Shown piece by piece: positions 57,601 through 64,000 of a stretch of DNA of 64,000 nt. The notes under the pieces were generated by a model. It did not search any database. It was not told the DNA's origin and saw nothing but the letters and a program-made list of their open reading frames with translations. The DNA is from Guptibacillus spartinae (GTDB taxonomy: Bacteria; Bacillota; Bacilli; Bacillales; Guptibacillaceae): NCBI RefSeq assembly GCF_028610625.1, contig NZ_JAQQWU010000007.1:62001-126000 (forward strand). Reading direction: 5' to 3'. Position 1 is the stretch's first letter. Each line of letters begins with the position of its first letter. Both the position numbers and the translations under genes were made by a program.

Positions 57601-59274
57601 TTATAACAAATACACTTTCACTTCGTAGGGGCGCATGTTTGACTCATTGTGCAACTGGTTCGCGACACCGGAATAATTATGAACGAGTAGCTTCCCGCCG
57701 TTTAAGATCTCTGGAAGCTTTAACTCGCACGTTTCCTTTGAGAAATTAGCAGCAACAAGTAATGTTGTGCCATCATAACTTCGAGTATAAACATATAAGT
57801 TCTCATTTTCTTCTAAAAGGAGTTGATAGTCTCCATGAATCATCACTGGAAGCTCTTTACGTAGACGAATTAAGTTCTTATAAAAGTAGAAAATCGAATT
57901 TTCATCACTTAATGCTTTTTGCGCATTAACCTCTGGATAATTTTCATTTACTTTTAACCATGGGGTACCCGTTGTAAATCCAGCATGCTCTTGATCGTTC
58001 CACTGCATAGGCGTTCGCGCATTGTCTCGGCCTTTTTTGTGAATCGCTTTAAGTACATCTTCTGTCTTTGTCCCTTTTTCCATAACCTCTTCCTGATACA
58101 TATTAAGCGTCTCGATATCTTCATAGTCTTCAATCGAATCAAAGTACACATTTGTCATTCCTAATTCTTGTCCTTGATAAATATATGGTGTTCCCTGCAG
58201 GAAATGAAGCCATGCTGCAAGCATTTTAGCTGACTCTACACGATATTGTTGATCATCGCCAAACACAGAAACAGAACGAGGCTGATCATGGTTTTCCATA
58301 TACAAACTATTCCAGCCTGTTCCGTGAAGTTCGTTTTGCCATTTTGAAATAATCTTTTTCAAATCTGTTAACTTCCATGGCTGTTGATCCCACTTCCCTC
58401 CAGGCCCGCTCGTTACATCCATATGTTCAAACTGAAATAACATATTCACTATGCCACTTTCTTCATTCGTATACCGCTTCCCATCTTCAGGCGTAGCCAT
58501 CGGCATCTCGCCAACCGTCATTGCATCGTATTTTGATAATACTTCTTCATTCATTTCGATCATATAGTCCATGAACTTAGGCCCATTTACGAAATAGTCT
58601 CCACCCCACTGAAAAGCAGAATCTGACGTTACTTCGGCATCTGGTAAACCAGGCGTTTTGGAAATTAGATTAATCACATCCATCCTGAATCCATCGGCCC
58701 CCTTATCGAGCCAGAATTTCATCAGATCATACACTTCTTCTCTTAGCTTTTCATTTTCCCAATTGAGATCAGGTTGCTTTTTAGAAAATAAATGGAGAAA
58801 ATATTCTTCACTCTCTTCATCATACTCCCATGCGGAACCACCAAAAAAGGATCCCCAATTATTTGGAGGCAGACCCTCTTTCCCATCTCGCCAAATATAG
58901 TAATCGCGATACGGATTGTCTTTTGATTTTCTCGCTTCGGTAAACCACGCATGTTCATCAGAAGAATGGTTTACGACTAGGTCCATCACAAGACGAATTC
59001 CTCGCTGATGCATCCCTTTCAACATTTCTTCCCAATCTTCCATCGTTCCGAACTCATCCATAATATTTCGATAGTCACTAATATCATAGCCATTGTCATC
59101 ATTCGGTGACTTGTAAACCGGTGATAACCACACCACATCTATGCCTAATTCGTTCAAATAATCAAGTTTTTCAGTAATCCCTTTAATATCACCAATTCCA
59201 TCCCCATTGCTGTCATTAAAGCTTCTAGGATAAATTTGATAAACAACGCTTTCTTTCCACCACTGTTGAGCCAT
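57601..59274 (-). CDS. malL: Alpha-glucosidase / oligo-1,6-glucosidase (GH13)
   Basis: A 557-aa GH13 enzyme. The four conserved regions are visible: LVMDLVVNHSSDEHAWF (I), GFRMDVINLIS (II, nucleophile Asp), VGEMPMA (III, acid/base Glu) and ENHDQPRSVSVFGD (IV). WWKESVVYQIYPRSFNDSNGDGIGDI is the usual start. It releases glucose from isomaltose, sucrose or maltose-type sugars in the cytoplasm. A CcpA/LacI-like box is at 59307-59321. There is no sugar transporter in the window next to it. Confidence 0.93.
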   Translation of the reverse strand: MAQQWWKESVVYQIYPRSFNDSNGDGIGDIKGITEKLDYLNELGIDVVWLSPVYKSPNDDNGYDISDYRNIMDEFGTMEDWEEMLKGMHQRGIRLVMDLVVNHSSDEHAWFTEARKSKDNPYRDYYIWRDGKEGLPPNNWGSFFGGSAWEYDEESEEYFLHLFSKKQPDLNWENEKLREEVYDLMKFWLDKGADGFRMDVINLISKTPGLPDAEVTSDSAFQWGGDYFVNGPKFMDYMIEMNEEVLSKYDAMTVGEMPMATPEDGKRYTNEESGIVNMLFQFEHMDVTSGPGGKWDQQPWKLTDLKKIISKWQNELHGTGWNSLYMENHDQPRSVSVFGDDQQYRVESAKMLAAWLHFLQGTPYIYQGQELGMTNVYFDSIEDYEDIETLNMYQEEVMEKGTKTEDVLKAIHKKGRDNARTPMQWNDQEHAGFTTGTPWLKVNENYPEVNAQKALSDENSIFYFYKNLIRLRKELPVMIHGDYQLLLEENENLYVYTRSYDGTTLLVAANFSKETCELKLPEILNGGKLLVHNYSGVANQLHNESNMRPYEVKVYLL

Positions 59275-59306
59275 ATCGTCTCCTCCTACATACCTTTAAA
59301 CTCTTT

Positions 59307-59321
59307 GCGCAAACGTTTTCA
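59307..59321. promoter_or_regulatory. Candidate cre or LacI-family operator of malL
   Basis: GCGCAAACGTTTTCA matches the CcpA cre consensus WTGNNARCGNWWWCA except at the first two positions, and its core GCAAACGTTTTC is a near palindrome of the LacI-family type. It is 33 bases upstream of the start. Confidence 0.5.
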
Positions 59322-59463
59322 CTAAATATTATTATAAAAGAATGTCAGGACGAGTACAACTGTTAGAAACGAAACGCTTTCTCTTTATATGAAGGTGAGT
59401 TCTTTTCTAATTGAGCAAAGGATTGATATAATGGGTCTTATTAAAGCAGAATGAGAGGAGATA

Positions 59464-60201
59464 ATGACAACAATGAGCATCATCCAGGTGAAAGATCTTA
59501 AGAAATCATTCGGAGATTTAGAAGTATTGAAAAGCATTAATACCGATGTGAAAGAAAAAGAAGTTGTATGCGTAGTTGGTCCTTCTGGTTCAGGGAAAAG
59601 TACTTTTCTTCGCTGTTTAAATAAATTAGAAGAAATTACGGGTGGCAGCGTCATTGTAAATGGGCATAACATTGCTGATCCTAAAACGAATATCAATAAG
59701 GTGCGTCAAGACGTCGGAATGGTTTTTCAACATTTCAACCTCTTCCCTCATAAAACAGTTCTTGAGAATGTTACCCTTGCCCCAATTAAAGTAAAAGGGG
59801 AAAACAAACAAAACTCAACAAAGAAAGCAAAAGAACTTCTTGCTAAGGTAGGACTTGAAGATAAAGCAAATAATTATCCGGGTGAACTTTCCGGTGGACA
59901 AAAGCAGCGTGTCGCGATTGCTAGAGCTCTTGCCATGGAACCTAGCGTCATGCTCTTTGATGAACCAACTTCCGCACTTGATCCTGAAATGATCGGCGAA
60001 GTGTTAGAAGTCATGAAAGACCTTGCAAAAGAAGGAATGACAATGGTCGTTGTCACTCATGAAATGGGTTTTGCCCGTGAAGTAGGCGACCGCGTCATTT
60101 TTATGGATGGGGGCTATATCGTAGAAGAAAACGTGCCTAATGAATTGTTCTCTAATCCTCAAAATGAGCGAACTCAGGCTTTCTTAAGTAAAATCCTATA
60201 A
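59464..60201 (+). CDS. Polar amino acid ABC transporter ATPase (GlnQ-like), orphan
   Basis: A 245-aa ABC ATPase: Walker [12 protein letters not shown]-loop [17 protein letters not shown], signature [19 protein letters not shown], Walker [15 protein letters not shown], His in VVVTHEMGF. Length and motifs fit GlnQ/ArtM-type importers of glutamine, arginine or cystine. No permease or binding protein gene is adjacent, and a terminator follows, so it is an orphan. ATG 59464 and 59473 are both possible; AGGAG lies 3 and 12 bases away, neither ideal. Confidence 0.88.
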   Translation: MTTMSIIQVKDLKKSFGDLEVLKSINTDVKEKEVVCVVGPSGSGKSTFLRCLNKLEEITGGSVIVNGHNIADPKTNINKVRQDVGMVFQHFNLFPHKTVLENVTLAPIKVKGENKQNSTKKAKELLAKVGLEDKANNYPGELSGGQKQRVAIARALAMEPSVMLFDEPTSALDPEMIGEVLEVMKDLAKEGMTMVVVTHEMGFAREVGDRVIFMDGGYIVEENVPNELFSNPQNERTQAFLSKIL

Positions 60202-60236
60202 CAAAAACGTGCAGGAACTTCCTGCACGTTTTTGTT
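60200..60236 (+). terminator. Intrinsic terminator
   Basis: AACAAAAACGTGCAGG / CCTGCACGTTTTTGTT, a 16-bp stem with a 5-base loop, at the stop of the ABC ATPase gene. Confidence 0.9.
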
Positions 60237-60306
60237 TGTGCGAAAAGAATGGAAACATCTTCCCCATCTAACTTTCACATGTGGTTACTAAAGACTGCGC
60301 TTACAT

Positions 60307-60852
60307 TCATTTCAGCTCATCTTCCTTATCAATTACGTCAAATATTCGCCGCGACTCAAATAAGTCTACTACCTTATTCAACCATTCATAATATCCAAGA
60401 GCATAAGACATTTTATCTAAATCGGCTTCCGCCATCATTTTTTCTTCTTTTGAAAGATCCTCATCCATCACTTTCATTAGCTCGGCAATCGATTCCTTGC
60501 AGGCATCCCGATTCATTTCAATTCCTTTTCGCCAATGAATGCAAAAGAAATCTGTAAAGGTTTGATACCAATCTGACTTTACTTCGTAAAGATCTTTACG
60601 CTCCCCTTTTCTCCACACTTTATCCACCATATTTAAGTCGATTAACGTCCTTACTCCGGTCGACATACTCGTCTTACTCATTTGAAGCTTGTCCTTCATT
60701 TCATCTAGTGTCATCGGATCTTTTTCGAAAAACATGGCGCCATACAAACGCCCCACAGAAGGGGTTACGCTATAAATATCCATATTTTTCGAGATTGATT
60801 CAATCACTCGTTCTCTTGCATTCTCTACTCGTTTATCTTGCAAACTATGCAC
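60307..60852 (-). CDS. GbsR/MarR-family regulator, probable controller of opuA
   Basis: A 181-aa DNA-binding protein: YSVTPSVGRLYGAMFFEKDPMTLDEMKDKLQMSKTSMSTGVRTLIDLNMVDKVWRKGERK is the winged helix of the GbsR/OpcR group, which regulates choline and glycine-betaine uptake. The C-terminal 90 residues are helical. It is divergent from opuAA, in the classical arrangement in which a GbsR-type repressor controls an Opu importer. Confidence 0.85.
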   Translation of the reverse strand: MHSLQDKRVENARERVIESISKNMDIYSVTPSVGRLYGAMFFEKDPMTLDEMKDKLQMSKTSMSTGVRTLIDLNMVDKVWRKGERKDLYEVKSDWYQTFTDFFCIHWRKGIEMNRDACKESIAELMKVMDEDLSKEEKMMAEADLDKMSYALGYYEWLNKVVDLFESRRIFDVIDKEDELK

Positions 60853-61177
60853 CTACTTTTCCAATCGTTTGTCATTTCATAGTTTAGTGTTAACCCCATG
60901 AATTGTAAAGTTTACTAGTGAACCTTGTAGCATATACTAGCATCTTAGACGATACTTAAGGATTTGCCCGTTTAGTTTGTACAGTTTTTTCTGTATGTAC
61001 TGAATTACCTGATTTTGAGCTCTCACGCCATTTGTAGTATGAAGTACCTAAGCCCTATACTTAATAGGCCGGTAAAAAAAGACTAGTAAATGACTGATTA
61101 TCGTAAATTTCGACATATTTCAGTTATTTTTGTAATTTTATCCGCTTACTATTTGAAATAAAGACAGAGGTGAAACT
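60853..61177. promoter_or_regulatory. Divergent regulatory region gbsR-like / opuA
   Basis: 325 bases without a gene. It contains TTTACTAGT (60911-60919) near the regulator start and its reverse complement ACTAGTAAA (61082-61090) nearer opuAA, and a hairpin-like TACAG-TTTTTT-CTGTA (about 60977-60992). I could not assign a convincing -35/-10 pair for opuA. Confidence 0.5.
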
Positions 61178-62386
61178 ATGGAGAAAGCCAAAATTACAGT
61201 AAAAGATGTAACCAAAATATTTGGCAAATCGCCCAAACATGCTACAAAGCTATTAGATCAGGGCAAATCAAAAAGTGAAATTTTAAAAGAAACCGGAAAT
61301 ACGGTGGGGGTTAACCGCGCAAGTTTCGACGTATATCCCGGTGAAATCTTTGTCATCATGGGGCTATCAGGTAGTGGTAAATCTACACTTGTTCGGCTTC
61401 TCAATCGATTAATTGAACCTACTTCAGGTCAGGTTCTCATTGATGATGAAGATATCGTCAGGATGAAACCTGAACAGCTTCGAGACGTTAGACGTAAGAA
61501 GCTTAGTATGGTATTCCAGCGGTTCGCGCTATTTCCTCATAAGACAGTACTCGAAAATACAGAGTACGGGCTTGAAGTGCAAAACATTAGTAAAGAGAAA
61601 CGTTCTGGAAAAGCACAGGAATCGCTCGAACTTGTCGGACTAAAAGGGTATGAAAAAAGCTATCCATCAGAACTAAGTGGTGGCATGCAGCAGCGTGTCG
61701 GTCTTGCTCGTGCTCTTGCAAATGATCCAGATGTTCTTTTAATGGATGAAGCTTTTAGTGCGCTTGATCCACTCATTCGTAAAGATATGCAAGATGAGCT
61801 TCTTGAACTTCAAGAGTCTATGGAGAAAACAATTGTTTTTATTACCCATGACCTTGATGAAGCACTTCGTATCGGTGACCGGATCGCATTAATGAAGGAC
61901 GGTTCTATTGTTCAAATTGGAACACCAGAAGAAATTATGACGAATCCAGCCAATGACTACGTTGAACGCTTTGTGGAAGACGTTGACCTTTCCAAGGTAT
62001 TGACAGCTTCTCACGTTATGAAGCGAGCTGAAACACTAAGAGCTGATCGAGGCCCACGTGTAGCACTTCAACTTATGCGAGAACAAAAGCTTTCTAGCTT
62101 ATATATCGTAGATAAAAAACAAAAATTAATTGGTGTAATTACAGCAGATGATGCCGCAAAAGCGATCGAAGAAAAAAAAGAAATTACAGATATTCTCATA
62201 ACGGATCTGCCAACTGTCACGCCCGACACGTTATTAACAGATATGTTCGTGAAAATGGCAAGCTCTTCTCTTCCACTACCCGTCATTGATGAAAACGATA
62301 AGTTTAAAGGCATTATTGTACGTGGTGCGGTTATTGGAGCCCTTGCCGGCAATGAAACAGAATCAGCGAAAGGAGAGGTGAGCTAA
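61178..62386 (+). CDS. opuAA: Glycine betaine ABC importer ATPase OpuAA
   Basis: A 402-aa ATPase. Walker A GLSGSGKSTL, Q-loop [20 protein letters not shown], signature LSGGMQQRVGLARALAND, Walker B LLMDEAFSALDP, His in FITHDLDEAL. Two C-terminal CBS domains (about residues 275-390: LSSLYIVDKKQKLIGVITADD, SSLPLPVIDENDKFKGIIVRG) sense ionic strength in OpuA. The N-terminal extension with KSKSEILKETGNTVGVNRAS is typical. ATG 61178 follows AGAGGTG. First gene of opuAA-AB-AC. Confidence 0.95.
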   Translation: MEKAKITVKDVTKIFGKSPKHATKLLDQGKSKSEILKETGNTVGVNRASFDVYPGEIFVIMGLSGSGKSTLVRLLNRLIEPTSGQVLIDDEDIVRMKPEQLRDVRRKKLSMVFQRFALFPHKTVLENTEYGLEVQNISKEKRSGKAQESLELVGLKGYEKSYPSELSGGMQQRVGLARALANDPDVLLMDEAFSALDPLIRKDMQDELLELQESMEKTIVFITHDLDEALRIGDRIALMKDGSIVQIGTPEEIMTNPANDYVERFVEDVDLSKVLTASHVMKRAETLRADRGPRVALQLMREQKLSSLYIVDKKQKLIGVITADDAAKAIEEKKEITDILITDLPTVTPDTLLTDMFVKMASSSLPLPVIDENDKFKGIIVRGAVIGALAGNETESAKGEVS

Positions 62387-62387
62387 A

Positions 62388-63221
62388 ATGCAGCTATTCC
62401 CTAAAATCCCATTAGCTGATTGGGTAGACAGCTTTGTTGATATGCTTACAGATAATCTTGAACCCGTTTTTGATGGGATTACATCAGGAATTGATTGGTT
62501 TGTTGAGGGGATTGTTTCGATTTTAGCCTTCCCTCCAGCTCTTGTGCTAATCGCCATCTTTACGATTCTAGCCTGGTGGTCGAGTCGCTGGCCTGTTGCC
62601 ATCTTCACGTTACTTGGACTATTGTTAATCGATAATTTAGGTTACTGGGATCCAACAATTGAGACGCTTGCGCTCGTTTTAACTTCGGTCATTATATCGA
62701 TTATTCTTGGGGTGCCACTTGGAATATGGGCATCACAAAGTGACCGTGTAAGAGGCATTATTACACCTGTTCTTGATTTTATGCAGACAATGCCTGCTTT
62801 CGTTTATCTCATTCCAGCGATTTTGTTCTTTGGAATTGGGATGGTACCAGGTATCATCGCATCTGTCATATTTGCGATGCCACCGACGATTCGCTTAACA
62901 AACCTTGGGATTCGTCAAGTACCTGAAGACTTAATTGAAGCGTCAAATGCATTTGGTTCTACTACGAAACAGAAATTAATTAAAGTACAGCTACCGCTTG
63001 CAACACCTACGATTATGGCGGGAATTAACCAGAGCATTATGCTTTCCCTTTCAATGGTTGTTATTGCATCTCTAGTAGGTGCACCTGGTCTTGGGGCAGA
63101 TGTTTATCGCGCTGTAACACAAATTAAAGTTGGTATTGGTTTTGAAGCTGGTCTCGCAATCGTTATTCTAGCGATTATGCTCGACCGGATTTCTCAAAAT
63201 ATAGGTAAAACAAAAAACTAA
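62388..63221 (+). CDS. opuAB: Glycine betaine ABC importer permease OpuAB
   Basis: A 277-aa permease with about seven helices. Family stretches: LGYWDPTIETLALVLTSVIISIILGVPLGIWAS, FMQTMPAFVYLIPAILFFGIGMVPGIIA, then the ATPase-contact loop EASNAFGSTTKQKLIKVQLPLATPTIMAGINQ. It starts 1 base after opuAA; AAAGGAGAGG lies inside the end of that gene. Confidence 0.95.
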   Translation: MQLFPKIPLADWVDSFVDMLTDNLEPVFDGITSGIDWFVEGIVSILAFPPALVLIAIFTILAWWSSRWPVAIFTLLGLLLIDNLGYWDPTIETLALVLTSVIISIILGVPLGIWASQSDRVRGIITPVLDFMQTMPAFVYLIPAILFFGIGMVPGIIASVIFAMPPTIRLTNLGIRQVPEDLIEASNAFGSTTKQKLIKVQLPLATPTIMAGINQSIMLSLSMVVIASLVGAPGLGADVYRAVTQIKVGIGFEAGLAIVILAIMLDRISQNIGKTKN

Positions 63222-63232
63222 GGGGGAATTAC

Positions 63233-64000
63233 ATGTTTAACTTTAAAAAAGGTTTAACAGGATTAGCATTATTTTTGTCACTTACATTGATTCTTGCTGC
63301 TTGCGGCGGAAACAATGGCGGAGATAGCAGTGAAGGCTCTAGCGAAGGTGGAGCTAACGTTGGCGAAGAAGTAGACTATGAAATTGTCGGAATTGAGCCT
63401 GGTGCTGGAATTATGAAAGCTACTACTTCTGCACTTGAAGAGTACGATAGCTTGAAAGGTTGGGAATTAATCGAGTCTTCTTCTGCAGCGATGGCCGCAG
63501 AACTTGGGAAAGCCATTGAAGACGAAGAGCCAATTATCGTAACTGGTTGGACGCCACACTGGATGTTCGCGAAATATGATCTTAAATACCTTGAAGATCC
63601 AAAAGGACTTTATGGTGAAGAAGAAAACATCGAAACATTTGCACGTAAAGGATTAAAAGAAGACCAACCTTCTGCACATACAATTCTTGACCAGTTCAAC
63701 TGGACTCCAGAAGATATGAGTTCTGTAATGGTTGAAATTCAAGAAGGTGCTAAGCCTGAAGAAGCCGCACAAAACTGGGTAAACGAACATACAGATATGG
63801 TTGAAGAATGGACAAACGGCGCTGATGAAGTAGACGGCGAAGAAATCTCACTTGCTTATGTTGCATGGGATTCTGAAATCGCAAGTACAAACGTCGTTGC
63901 AAAAGTGCTAGAAAGTATGGGTTATAAAGTAGAGTTAACTCAGCTTGATGCTGCTTCAATGTTTATCGCCGTATCTGAAGGCGATGCAGATGCTATGGTT
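63233..64000 (+). CDS. opuAC: Glycine betaine-binding lipoprotein OpuAC (3' end outside the window)
   Basis: Partial: 256 codons from ATG 63233, behind AGGGGG, still open at the window edge. A lipoprotein signal peptide ends in LILAACG (lipobox). The mature part has the aromatic betaine-cage stretch IIVTGWTPHWMFAKYDLKYL and LAYVAWDSEIASTNVVAKVL. Domain order is that of B. subtilis OpuAC. Only the last 40 or so residues should be missing. Confidence 0.95.
   Translation, partial: MFNFKKGLTGLALFLSLTLILAACGGNNGGDSSEGSSEGGANVGEEVDYEIVGIEPGAGIMKATTSALEEYDSLKGWELIESSSAAMAAELGKAIEDEEPIIVTGWTPHWMFAKYDLKYLEDPKGLYGEEENIETFARKGLKEDQPSAHTILDQFNWTPEDMSSVMVEIQEGAKPEEAAQNWVNEHTDMVEEWTNGADEVDGEEISLAYVAWDSEIASTNVVAKVLESMGYKVELTQLDAASMFIAVSEGDADAMV

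Noticed and set aside
1-64000. Phage, insertion sequence, tRNA or rRNA genes
   Set aside because: No transposase or integrase gene, no terminal inverted repeats with target duplication, and no tRNA cloverleaf or rRNA sequence seen on either strand.

Overview
The window is 64 kb of chromosome from a low-to-mid GC Gram-positive, endospore-forming rod of the family Bacillaceae. The signs are Shine-Dalgarno sites of the AAAGGAGG type before nearly every gene, a spore-coat transglutaminase (tgl), the sigX-rsiX pair, ClpE behind CtsR boxes, a FadR box before lcfB, the yhfI / lplJ / lcfB neighbourhood known from Bacillus subtilis, a GsiB-like stress protein and an OpuA glycine-betaine importer. I see no rRNA, tRNA, phage, insertion sequence or CRISPR array.

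Layout. 1-9 kb: tgl, a GNAT enzyme, an MFS transporter interrupted by one in-frame stop codon, sigX-rsiX, a small YceG-like membrane pair, a CoA pyrophosphatase, a BsuPI-type lipoprotein and a protein with 39-bp tandem repeats. 8.4-17.4 kb: an oxidoreductase/Dabb pair, an operon of an ATP-grasp enzyme with a 656-aa protein that has a Cys/His/Asn pattern like a cysteine peptidase, clpE, and mnmH. 17.5-32 kb: mostly small housekeeping or stress genes (gsiB, macro domain, AIM24, cardiolipin synthase, phosphatase, DUF2254, thioredoxin-like, YueI, M48 protease, HAD phosphatase) plus two short membrane-peptide genes that are easily missed. 31.3-33 kb: azlCD with a divergent XRE-cupin regulator.

33-50 kb is the most interesting part. 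It reads as one phenylalanine-catabolism island. It holds a TrpXYZ-type ABC importer (39.3-42.3 kb). It holds a six-gene operon of a hot-dog thioesterase, an amino-acid dehydrogenase whose motifs are those of phenylalanine (not leucine) dehydrogenase, and a complete 2-oxoacid dehydrogenase complex (E1 alpha, E1 beta, E2, E3). It also holds a phenylacetyl-CoA epoxidase operon (paaA-B-C-D, EthD, paaG, enoyl-CoA hydratase, paaX) with a convergent paaY. The thioesterase and paaA promoters have the same architecture: a sigma-A promoter with a near-identical 19-bp element, TGACGTT-WAWWW-AACGWTA, right after the -10 box. Phe would go to phenylpyruvate, then by oxidative decarboxylation directly to phenylacetyl-CoA, then to ring epoxidation. 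This would explain why no phenylacetate-CoA ligase (paaK) is present here. paaE, paaZ, paaH and paaJ are also not in the window.

50-64 kb: lcfB, lplJ (a possible source of lipoyl groups for E2), a small gene with unusual codon use, an array of five ~120-bp hairpin repeats, yhfI, a DeoR/SorC-type regulator, transketolase, an alpha-glucosidase, a lone amino-acid ABC ATPase, and a GbsR-type regulator divergent from opuAA-opuAB-opuAC. The last gene runs off the right edge.
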